This document shows positions 43,061 to 52,310 of a stretch of DNA of 64,000 bases, one piece after another; the stretch's first letter is position 1, and each line of letters starts with the position of its first letter. Position numbers and translations under genes: made by a program. Under the pieces are notes generated by a model. It was not told where the DNA came from. It ran no database searches and saw nothing but the letters and a program-made list of their open reading frames with translations. The stretch is taken from contig JAJEKV010000008.1 of NCBI GenBank assembly GCA_021234155.1, positions 13,623,912 through 13,687,911 of the forward strand, read 5' to 3'. The stretch comes from Isoetes taiwanensis. Its lineage: Eukaryota > Streptophyta > Lycopodiopsida > Isoetales > Isoetaceae.

Positions 43061-43701
43061 CACCTATTCCATCACCAACAATTGGGCAAACTCGACCTCC
43101 AGTTATTGAGCAAAACAACATGGTACAAGATTTTCTTTGCACAGCCATGACTGATGATCTTTATCCTGCAGATCCTACTTGGTATTTGGATTCTGGAGCC
43201 ACAAGCCATATGTCCCCAAATCGATCAAATTTCATTTCCTACAGTCCCTTCTCTAGTCATCGATCAGTATTGATGGGTGACAATCATCATCAATCTGCTG
43301 TAGCATCTGGAACTGTTGCAATTCCACTTCAATCCGGTTGCATCAAGCTTGTCACTGATGTCTTGCATGTTCCTGGCCTCCACAAAAATCTGCTCTCTGT
43401 TAGTAAGATAACAGATGCTGGACTGAAGGTTGTGTTTACATCAAATCTTTGTCATGTGACCAACAAGAAAAGAGATATACTGCTCACTGCAATTCGGTCT
43501 GGAAATCTCTATCAAATTGAAGATGGCACCTCCATGGTTGAACAAACTAATTTGGTAATTGCTCCTCCTTCTAAGCATTCCATTTGGCATTACAGATTTG
43601 GCCATATCTCTCCAGCCCGTCTTCATCATATTGTCACAAAGAAGGGGTTAAGACCCACCTGCTCATGCCACAGCCCTTGTAATGCCTCGCCTCATGAGTA
43701 A
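43061..43701 (+). CDS. Copia protease and pre-integrase domain
   Basis: In the frame 42,907-43,701. Active site 'WYLDSGATSHM' (Asp-Ser-Gly, 43,180-43,212), then flap-region 'VLMGDNHHQSAVASGTVAIP', 'VLHVPGLHKNLLSVSKI' and the pre-integrase zinc motif start 'IWHYRFGHISPARLHHI' (H-x4-H type). The protease cuts the polyprotein. This is the best-preserved stretch of the element, 264 residues without a stop. Confidence 0.93.
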
Positions 43702-44400
43702 AACCACCGAGTACATTTTCCATCCTCCGATTCACATGCCTCTCAAATCCTAGAACTGATCCATGGTGACATTTATGCCCCATTCAGCCAACAACCGTAA
43801 GTGGTGCTCGTTATATCCTCATGTTTTTGATGATCATACAAGAAAAATGTTTGTCTATTTGCCGAGATCCAAATCAAGCCTTTGACCAATTTGTGGCATT
43901 TCAAGTGGAGTTTGAAAGATTTACAGAAAGAAAGTGATCTCTTTTCGCGACCGATGGTGGAGGAGAGTTCTCGCCCAACAAATTTGCAACCTATTGTTCT
44001 CGAAAGGATACAACACCAAATTACTTTCGCTTTACTCTCCGAAAGCAAAATGGGAGAGTTGAGAGAGCAAACGTAACCTTGGTGGAGATGGCTAGAACAC
44101 TCCTAACAGCCATGAACGCATTCTGGCTAAGTATTGGGGAGAAGCAATTCTTACCGCAGCGTATATCGAAACAGAGCACCTCATAGTGGCATTGAGCATC
44201 AAATTCCGTAAGAATTATGGTCGTCAGCCTATTTCTCGTGAATCACCTTCGTGTCTTTGGTCAGAAGCATTTCCTCTCATGCATACCGGTAGAAAATCCA
44301 AAATGGCCCCAAAAAAAAAAGAATGCATTTTTATAGGCTATTGTTTGAATAGAAAAGCCTATAGACTTCTAGATCTTCAATCCCAAACTCGATTATAAGT
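43702..44400 (+). pseudogene. Copia integrase
   Basis: Frame-shifted. 'LIHGDIYAPFSQ'-like text (about 43,760, first catalytic Asp), 'FATDGGGEFSPNKFA'-like text across frames (about 43,945, second Asp), 'ESKMGELREQT' (about 44,045) and the end 'SKMAPKKKECIFIGYCLNRK' (44,290-44,360). The segments come in the order of a retroviral-type DDE integrase core. Not intact. Confidence 0.85.
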
Positions 44401-44850
44401 TGTCATGTTTCCTTCAATGAGCATGAATCCTCGCTGATTGTGTCCCCGCCCCCGAAGTCATCACCAACCTTTGTTGTCCTTTTCGATATTGAGTCCCGAT
44501 CTATCTCTCGATATTCCTACTATCACGTAAACTCAGCCACTTGATTCTCACAAACTCAGCCCATCGAATCCCGCCTATGCCCGATAGCCTACAACATCAA
44601 TCCGATGTACTTGAACCACTTGAACCCTCTCAAGACACATCCTCCGCTTTTGCCATCCAATCTAATATTCAAGCCGCACCCATTCGACCAAACGCCTTCC
44701 GGGCCCGAGCAAAGACTATAGTCTTACTATCATTGATTCTCCAAATGAACCATTATCCTATCATGATGTCGCCACTAGTGCGTAAAGATCTCATTGGCTT
44801 CTCGCCATGCAACAAGAGTATGACTCAATTTTTACAAGGTGAACTTGGAG
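44401..44850 (+). other. Copia linker between integrase and RT
   Basis: Pro/Ser-rich frames ('PSQDTSSAFAIQSNIQAAPI'), as is usual for the linker. No domain. Confidence 0.6.
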
Positions 44851-45640
44851 CTTGGTTCCAAGACCTCCAAATCACTCTATTGTTGGCTCGAAATGGGTAT
44901 ACAAACCTAAATATAACAGGATGGATCGCTTGAAAGGTATAAAGCCGATTTGTTGCCGTGAGGCTTCACTCAAATTCCCGAGTTGACTTTGATGAGACAT
45001 TTGGCGCCAGCCGCCGTAATGGTCTCTATCGTAACTATCTTGGCACATGCCACAATCAATCATTACTTTGTCCATCAAATGGATGTAACAAATGCTTTTC
45101 TTCATGGAAGTTTGCAGAAGATGTGTACCTAGAACAACCTCAAGGATTTGTTCAAGGGTCCGCTCAAGAAACAAGATGCAAGCTCCACAAAGCCTTATAT
45201 GGTCTCCGACAAGCTCCTCGCATGGTATGAACGACTTCATTCTCGCTTCTTCTTAATCTCCATTTCCAACCAAGCACCGCTGATCCTAGTGTCTATTTTC
45301 GCTTTGAACCACATCCACTCATTCTTTTATGCTATGTGGATGATCCGCTAATAGTAGCCGCCACCCAAAAAGACCTTTGAGACATTGAAACATCAGCTCG
45401 GCTATGAATTCCGCATGAAGGACTTAGGTTCGGGCCATTACTTTCTAGGTCTTGAGATTAACTACAATCAAACCGGCTGCACCATGTCTCTTACTCAATC
45501 CAAATATCTTGCCAAACTACTTGCCGATACCTCCATGTTGTCCTCAGAATCCTATTTACACACCCTTAGAATTTGGTCTCATTCTCGCCCCCGATGATCC
45601 AAAGATGCTCCTCTCAATATCAATCTCTTGCAAAACAAGA
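44850..45640 (+). pseudogene. Copia reverse transcriptase
   Basis: Across frames: 'NRMDRLKGIK' (44,920), 'FDETFG' and then 'HQMDVTNAFLHGSLQ' (catalytic Asp motif, about 45,075), 'VYLEQPQGFVQGS' and 'CKLHKALYGLRQAP' (45,175-45,225). The 'YVDDPLIVA' box (about 45,335) is intact at the DD pair. Then 'QLGYEFRMKDLGSGHYFLGL' and 'SLTQSKYLAKLL'. RVT_2-type enzyme. Five or more frame slips. Confidence 0.93.
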
Positions 45641-46307
45641 TAGGAACATCATTGAACCTTGAATTTTGCAGCCACCCACCACTGCCCCGACCTTGCATTT
45701 CCAAATTGTAAGCTCAGCCAGCCTCCTTATTAATCCCAAGCAAACCCATTGTCAATCTCTCAAACGATGTCTCCGATATCCGCAAGGAAGTCTTCATCAT
45801 GGCATTCACTACCATGCAACCGGGAATCGTGGAGATCATTGCATACTCGATTCTGGACAAGGTGTTCTCATCATGACGTAAAAATCCACTTCGTGGTACT
45901 TGTTTGTGTTGGTCGGAGCACCCATAAGTTGGAGTAGCTCAAAACGTAAATGTGTGGCACAATCTACCACCTGAGGCGAGTATGTAGCACTTGCTCGTGG
46001 CCGAAACGAGGCAATCCGCTACAACGCTTTAGCTCGAATTACATATCATCGAAAGCAGCCTAGTATGTTGATGCACATTGATAATCGTGGAGCCTTGGCA
46101 ATCTCCCATAATCCTGTTATGCATCAAAGAATGAAGCACATCGACATCAAATATCATGTTGTTCGATCTTGTCGGGCCAAGGTATTTTACGCTTGAAGCA
46201 TTGTCCTACTTCCACATGTTAGCCGATATTCTGACCAAGGCATTAGCTAAACCCAAGTTTGAGCAGATTCTCGCTAGCCATGGGATTACTTCCACCAACT
46301 CCCGTGA
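45641..46307 (+). pseudogene. Copia RNase H domain
   Basis: 'CLRYPQGSLHHGIHYHAT' (about 45,765), 'MLMHIDNRGALAIS' and 'NPVMHQRMKHIDIKYHVVR' (46,070-46,165), then 'YFHMLADILTKALAKPKFEQ' (46,205-46,265). These are the known end of copia pol. The RNase H removes the RNA strand after reverse transcription. Frame-shifted. Confidence 0.9.
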
Positions 46308-46318
46308 CTTGAGGGGGG
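46308..46318 (+). promoter_or_regulatory. Copia polypurine tract
   Basis: 'cttgagggggg' directly before the TGTTGG start of the 3' LTR. Confidence 0.85.
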
Positions 46319-46589
46319 TGTTGGATAATCAAGTCACGAATCCACTCGCCAGAATCTCTGATTCCACCCGCTCAACCACTTTTTATTTATTGTTCTTGTT
46401 CTATTTCTATGTTTAGTTTCTGAGCCATAAATGGACTCAACTTTTTGTATTCATTGGAGATTCTCTTGTTTCTATAAAAGAGAACTTCGATCGATGAATG
46501 AACAAGCTTCTATCCGGCCTACATCTGCGCCTTGTTCATTCTGTGGTTGTTTACAGTTCTCTGGGTTTATCTAGTTTATAACCTTAACA
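46319..46589 (+). repeat. Copia 3' LTR
   Basis: 271 bp, TGTTGG...TTAACA, followed by the target duplication 'tgcat' at 46,590-46,594. Confidence 0.93.
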
Positions 46590-46869
46590 TGCATTTGCAT
46601 AATTCACCACCAAGTGCTCCATAAAGATCATTTTTATAACCAGAATAACGAAGATGTATGGCCTGGACCTGTCTAGAGGAGGAATAACAAGTGATTCCTC
46701 TCCATTTGCACATTAAACTGCTATTCTGTGCAGTCCAATCTGATAATGTATTATTTAGATCCACACGATGTTTGAAACTCAAGAGAGCATCAACATCGTC
46801 ATCATTTTGTGCCCCGCACTTACAACACAGCGCTACAAGGAAGAACAAAAATAGCAAAATTCTATCCAT
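46590..46869 (-). pseudogene. LRR receptor-like protein, N-terminal part (signal peptide and N-cap)
   Basis: Starts at 46,869: 'MDRILLFLFFLVALCCKCGA' is a clear secretion signal. It is followed by the LRRNT_2 cap 'DVDALLSFKHRVD', 'LSDWTAQNSSLMCKWRGITC' (with the paired Cys) and 'RQVQAIHL', and reaches 'GGELCK' at the copia border. Removing the copia element and one TGCAT copy, the codons run on into 'LQNLTIS' in the same frame, so the insertion split a gene that was open at this point. Same gene as 39,892-41,864. Confidence 0.9.
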
Positions 46870-47712
46870 TTTCTGCTGCTAGCTTGGCTTGCTGGATTTG
46901 GTGTAAGAATCTTTAAAGCTCTTGTATTAATATTTAATACTTTCTTAGGAGCTTCAATTTTGAAATTCGTCCAGTTGTGTGGCTATTCTAATGTGTCTAG
47001 GAGTTTGGGCTTGTCAAGATAAAAATCTGCTGGCTCAAACAAAACTAACTTATCAAATTTATACAACGTTTATACCACGTTGCCTGCCCTATTCAACACG
47101 CCTTGACTGTGAAGACTTGGTGTGGCTTCAATGAAGAAAAGTAAGTTAATCTGCTGGTTCTAGTGGTTTCAATGAAGATAAATATCAAGCTAAAAATCTG
47201 CTGGCTGCATTTATACAACGTTGACAGCTTGCAATTTGTAACGGGTGGATGGAATTTATAGCAAGCATCGTTTTAATTAGCACTGATACTTAATCCTATG
47301 GTTGGGCATTGGGTGCAATTTGTGGTTCAAATCAGCAGCTAGCGTCAACAAGACAATTGACAAACTGCACAATTCTCAACATAAGATTTTTGCATACATT
47401 TCGAATGGACCAGATTCTGCAACCATCGAAACAAATAAGTAAATAAACAAATCAATATCTGTATTTTCTTCGGCTGTGGATTCGAATATTGAAACATCAT
47501 CGTCACCAGCATCTGTATATTCTTCGGCTGTGGAATTTGGCTGTGGAATTTTGGCTGTGGCAAAAAATATCTGTATTTTCTTGGGCTGTGGAATTTGAAT
47601 GAAGCAATAATGCAGGTGCTCGACGGATTTGAATGGAGCCAATAATGCAGGTGCCGTAGACGGCACACCTGCTTTGCAGTTCCACACGGCTTTGTCCATT
47701 TTCAGGTTTCAG
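46757..47712 (-). repeat. Right arm of the inverted repeat (LRR gene 5' end and upstream DNA)
   Basis: Matches 37,850-38,800 in reverse. Holds the LRR gene start and about 840 bp upstream, including shared non-coding frames ('MDKAVWNCKAGVPS'). Confidence 0.88.
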
Positions 47713-48160
47713 GTTACGGCATGAATTCGTGACCTCGATCTTCAGAATCGACCCTGGCAGATTTTATTTTTCATTCGTTTTATTTTCATGTTTGACATTC
47801 TTCGTTTCTCTTTTCCTGGTTGCTTATTTTCCTTTGTCTCACATGGTCTTATGGGCTTCACTTAATTATCAGTCTGTGTTTTTCGCTTCCTCTCAGTGTG
47901 GTTATATAGGCCTTTTGCTCCCTGCCTGATTTAGCTTTTCTGTTGGCAGAGACTATTCTCTTGTTCATACTTTCTATATTTGTTCGACATTGTCTCCTTT
48001 TGACTTTCCTTTACACCTATTTTATTAAGTCCCGGCTCGGTTCATTACTCACTTCTGTTTAGGATGTCCCTTGCACCTTTGTTGTTCCTTATCTTCATTT
48101 TTCTCCTTGTATTTTTAAGAGAAACATAGTCCTTTAGTTTATTTTTCCATGCTTGTCATA
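47713..48160. other. T-rich non-coding stretch
   Basis: Pyrimidine-rich on the plus strand with no gene. May be the body of a short retroposon ending at about 48,213. Confidence 0.4.
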
Positions 48161-48169
48161 TGTGTTCAA

Positions 48170-48213
48170 ATGGACGATAAAAATCATTCTCATTCTCATT
48201 CTATCATCTTGTA
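48170..48213 (+). mobile_element. LINE/SINE 3' tail
   Basis: 'tggacgataaaaatcattctcattctcattct' (read as a word plus repeats) matches the tail of the LINE at 13,610-13,649 ('tggacgataaaaaac' then hexamer repeats). It marks another truncated copy or a SINE sharing the LINE tail. Confidence 0.55.
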
Positions 48214-49021
48214 CTTCTTGACATGGTCTCCCTTGGGCTTGGTTTTTGGGCATCTTTGGCTTTTTTAATGCTCGTCACAATATTTTTCCTTCTTGTGTTT
48301 GACCTTGAGACAAGGATTGATGCTAAAGGTATTCTTTATTTCATATTGTGATCATTTGGGCCTGATTAGGGAAATGTTCCGCATAACATGCTTTTGAGAT
48401 TTTATCTTCATTGGAGCTCCATCGCCACTCTAATTTTTCTATATAAAAACTAATAGTAATGTTGCCTTTTTACTCGGGGGAATTCGAATCATTATTTTTC
48501 TTTATTTCACGAGATTCTATCACGTTCTTGTTTTATTTGTACTAATAATGCTATGTGTGCTGGTACATGGTTCCAGGGTAGCTTCAAAAGGGGTGGCCCT
48601 GCGTTTTCACGTTTCATGGAGTATCACCCATGTAACTTTATTTTGTGCGCTAATATTTGTTCTTATATTTTAAAGGTGGCTTCAACTTTGTGGGTTTGAC
48701 ATTGTCCGGAGGCCATTGATTGAGCCATAATCTTCGAGATTATATTTTTCAAGGCAACTTCATTCTTCGAATTCGTGGGTCGTGTATGGTAGTTTGGGAT
48801 GACAATGCCCATGGACAGATAAAGCTATGATGGATATTATGACTATGGAAGATGTGGATGTGCTATTCGGGGATGCCACAGTAAGTCATTAGCTAGTTCA
48901 AGAATCCTCTTGATGTCTTCGTGTATGGTATGGTGAGGGGGTGAGAGACCCTTAACAGTGGTTGCATTTTCATGGAAGGTTCAAAACGAAAGGAAACTCT
49001 AGTCTATTCTATTCTATTTAT
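48214..49021. other. No recognised gene
   Basis: AT-rich flank upstream of the PPR remnant. Confidence 0.4.
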
Positions 49022-49796
49022 TTTGAGAAGACGCAAGAGGAGGGAGTACAACCAGATGAAATTGTATTCCCAAGTGCCCCGAAAGCATGCGGCACCATAA
49101 GTGCCCTTGAGCAGGCATGCTTATCCATCAACAAAATTTAGAGTATGGAATTAAATTAGATACAAGCATTGGAAGTGCTCTTGTAGATATGTATGCAAAA
49201 TGCAGTAGGCTAGAGGAGTCGCACAAAATGTTTATTAACTTGCTATGATTGCAGGGTATGCGCAACATGGTGAAGGACTCTCTGCATTAGCTTGTTTTGA
49301 AAACATGCAAAAGATGGATATAATGCCAAATGAGCTCATATTATCAAACATTCTAAAAGCATGTGGCAATATAGGGGCCATTAGAATCGGTAGATCCGTT
49401 TGTGATCAAGTTTTTGAACTTGGGTTTAACATCGATATTGTTATGGGTGTTGTCATTGTTGACATGTATGCTAAATGTGGGAGTTTGGAAGATGCCGGGA
49501 AGACTTTCAAGAAGTTGCCAAATCAAACTACGTTATCCTTATCCTAGAGTGCAATGATCAGGATATATGCTCTGCATGGAGATGCAATGCTTGCATTGAC
49601 CTACTTCAAAGATATGAAAAGCAAAGGCGTAAAGCCAGACAAGGCCACATTTTCTTCTATCCTGATTGCATGTAGCCGGGTTGGCCTAGTAACTATCGGT
49701 CGTTGGTATTTTGTGCATATGCAAGACATTTCACCAAACGGAGGACACATCAATTGCATGGTTGATGTTCTGAGTCATGTAAGATGTTTTATATAA
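49022..49796 (+). pseudogene. PPR gene remnant, PLS type
   Basis: In frames: 'EEGVQPDEIVFPSAPKACG' (49,040), 'YGIKLDTSIGSALVDMYAKC' across a shift (49,150), 'MIAGYAQHGEGLSALACFEN' (49,245), 'KACGNIGAIRIGRSVCDQVF', 'IVDMYAKCGSLEDAGKTFKK', a stop, 'ALHGDAMLALTYFKDMKSKG', 'PDKATFSSILIACSRVGLV' and 'GGHINCMVDVLS' (start of the E region). Organelle RNA binding is the family role. Three or more breaks, and the gene ends at 49,796 before E/DYW. It resembles the remnant at 36.1-36.8 kb, but not closely enough for a recent copy. Confidence 0.85.
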
Positions 49797-50296
49797 GCAG
49801 AGGAGCTTCCTCAAGCCTCAAGCAACCTGACCTTCCTGGCTAGATGTCTTTACTCAGTGCCTAGTGCCTATTAAATGCATGATAATGTTAGGAAGGTGGT
49901 GTTTCTGGATATTGTCAGAAATTGTCGTTAGCTATATTCAGAATAAGGATCCCTGCAGTGTCAAAACACAGAATAAGGATCCCTGCAGTGTCAAAACACA
50001 GATTATCAGGCACATTTGTACAAAACTCTAGCTGTAGATTGAAATACCCATCTTGAAATTGGAGAACTAGAAAATAGATCCAGTCTAGGCAACAGAGCAT
50101 AGTATTTTAGGTTATAGCCAGTAATGTCTGCTTGGTCAGGAGCTAAATGGTAATCTTTGCTTCAGATATTAAATGATTTTTCTTTCTCACTGCAAACTCA
50201 CAAATTTCAGATTTAAAACTTGAGTTGCACTGTGAAGAAGTCTGCATTAAATACTAAGCAAACTTGCTAACAAGGGGACATAGACAATAAGTGCCA
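49797..50296. other. 3' flank with a 31 bp tandem duplication
   Basis: The unit 'cagaataaggatccctgcag...' occurs twice head to tail at about 49,938-50,000. No gene. Confidence 0.6.
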
Positions 50297-50366
50297 TCAT
50301 TCACAAAATGGCCACATTCTGGATACGATTAGTGCACATTTAACTATATGAAGAAAATGACTTACT

Positions 50367-51404
50367 TTATTTGAGGAGATGCATTCCACGTCTAAAGGCT
50401 TTGACAACAGTATTCTACTATAGCATTCGATGGAGTTTAATCCATAGTAAATTCGATGAGCCAGTTCCCTATGCTGTGCCTTTCCTCTGGATAGAAGGAT
50501 ATGTGGATGTATATAGAAGCTTTCAATCAAAAGACATATAGGCAAACTTGAAGACACAAATTCAACTGTCTTATTCCTGCAAAACATGAGATCCAGAAAA
50601 ACCATAGAGTGACGCCCTTGTACATTAGATGGCCATATCCAGCCATGGTTTCTTCTCTTGCATTCAATCCACTGTAATTATTGCAGGAAGGGAATCTTCA
50701 TATTCTATAAACACTGGAAAATGAATCTAAATAGAGTTATGTAGAAACATACATTGACTAATCACTTTCACCACATCTGAACCATGAACTGCACAATCTT
50801 TATCAACCTACAAGAATTAATTCTCATTATAATACATTGGATATTTATATTTACGTACCTGCATTATCCATAGTAACTTTTGCTCCTTCATTCATCCTAA
50901 AACATGGTGATCCATGTTCTGTATTCGAATGCCTTTTTCCATATCTGCTTTTAGAACAAACGCATGTAAAGAATACTAGTCAAATAGAAAGATAACAAGA
51001 ATCATGGTTTTAAGGTACCTGGTCTGCCATGGCAAGAATGTGCCAAATTCATCAAAACCAAACTTATAGATTTATATAGCATAGATGCAGTAATTTTATA
51101 AGGATTAGGCCCTCCAACGATTTAAAATAAAAAATCAATCATATCCGGCCCTCTAGCGTGAGAATAAAATAATCAGAGCATCAATTCGAACTCAAAATTC
51201 TGTGCTTCAGTCGGCAATTATACTGCTCTTCACAGATCCTTTTTTGCATTAATCAATCAACTTCCAGCTAAGATTTGGGGCAAAGATAATGGATACCTGT
51301 GGATGCTCTTTTTCTTCCTTAATCGAAATCACAGATGCCTTCAGAAAGCTACACATTGTTTTCAATCCAAGCACTGGAATAAGCCCTTGTGGCCAAAAAT
51401 CCAT
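50367..51404 (-). CDS. Exons of an unrecognised intron-containing gene
   Basis: The minus strand shows exon-like open pieces with splice-type borders. First, 51,404-51,297 ('MDFWPQGLIPVLGLKTMCSF', ending 'cag|gtatcc'). Second, about 50,947-50,862 ('YGKRHSNTEHGSPCFRMNEG', ending 'gcag|gtacgt'). Third, about 50,808-50,765 ('DKDCAVHGSDVVKVIS'). Fourth, 50,578-50,367 ('NKTVEFVSSSLPICLLIESF' and 'HPHILLSRGKAQHRELAHRI', between 'tttgcag' and 'gtaagt'). I do not recognise the protein. The phase between pieces two and three is off, so the borders are approximate. A telomere-like box 'aaccctaac' lies upstream at about 51,515. Low confidence as one gene. Confidence 0.4.
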
Positions 51405-51892
51405 CTCCTATATTGCTTCCCGCAAGCTTCAATACTATACAGGATGTGGATCAGCCGTTCAACCAAATGCATCTGAAGCTTCTCCCGCCTCTCTGAACTC
51501 AAAATGCCTAACCTAACCCTAACGCTAAAGAATTTCCGGCTTTCAAACTTGAAATATTTTTTGCCATCTTATTTATTAAAATGGGAGGGTGTTGATCTCC
51601 GTTCTCTTAATATGTCACATGGCTATTCTCCTTATATCTTATATGTCACAGTTTTTTATGATCACAAAAACCTACTCCTTGCACTCTTTTTTGAGTTATC
51701 TCTATTTCAAATTTTTTGTATGCGATAGTTCTGCCATAGCGGATGTGTGCCCTAGATAAGCCACTGCTTATCTAGAAGTAGTTAGCCATGCTTCGGAGCC
51801 AAAACATGGCGCATGGGTTTCAAGGTGTCATTAATTCAGGAGTTTCAGTGAGGAAAGTTATTCATGTCTCTTTGGATATGTGTATTTTAGGG
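51405..51892. other. Probable upstream region of the unrecognised gene
   Basis: Contains 'aacctaaccctaacg' (telo-box-like). Otherwise nothing. Confidence 0.35.
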
Positions 51893-52310
51893 TAACTTCG
51901 CCATTCCGGACGATTTGGCAGGGTCGATTTGCCATTCCGGAGCCTCCCCGGTGCCCGAACGACAAAACACTGCGGTTTCTACAAGGCAGACCTCAGGACG
52001 CCCCGCGGTTTGACAAGTTCTACCGGTACCGATCTGGAATCTTTTGGGCCTTCCCGAAGAGGGGCCCCTGAACGGAGGATCCAACGGTCGGATAGGGGAA
52101 CCGGGCTCCGGGAGGTTGGTCATTAGCGTGCGGCCCCCGGGGGGAGCACTGCCAGGAAGGGCTGCCTCGGCAACCTTTTTGGATCCCGCCTCCTGGGGTC
52201 CGGACTCTCCCCTCTTGTGAGGGATCCCTGCAAGGTCCTGGCCTCGTTTGCAAGGTCCTGGCAACAGTCCTGGCAACAGTCTGCAACAGTCCGCATCCTA
52301 TTTCTAACAT
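51893..52310. other. GC-rich patch unlike its surroundings
   Basis: About 400 bp rich in CCGG, GGGCCC and 'cgccattccgg' words inside AT-rich DNA. Short repeats 'gcaaggtcctgg' and 'tcctggcaacag' occur near its right end. The frames on both strands are Pro/Gly/Arg-rich artefacts. Could be an LTR or another mobile fragment. Confidence 0.55.

Larger units (their letters stand above)
41860..46594 (+). mobile_element. Full-length copia-type LTR retrotransposon
   Basis: Element 41,865-46,589 (4.73 kb) with LTRs at 41,865-42,144 and 46,319-46,589 and target duplication 'tgcat' on both sides. Order: LTR, decayed primer-binding site, gag, CCHC, protease, integrase, RT, RNase H, polypurine tract, LTR. 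This is the copia order (integrase before RT). It interrupts the LRR gene on the opposite strand between codons of the N-terminal cap and the first repeat. Many frame slips; inactive as read. Confidence 0.95.

Noticed and set aside
51500-51530. Telomere-like words 'cctaaccctaac' (also about 7,990 and 56,630)
   Set aside because: Only one to three units. More likely promoter telo-boxes or chance than telomeric arrays.
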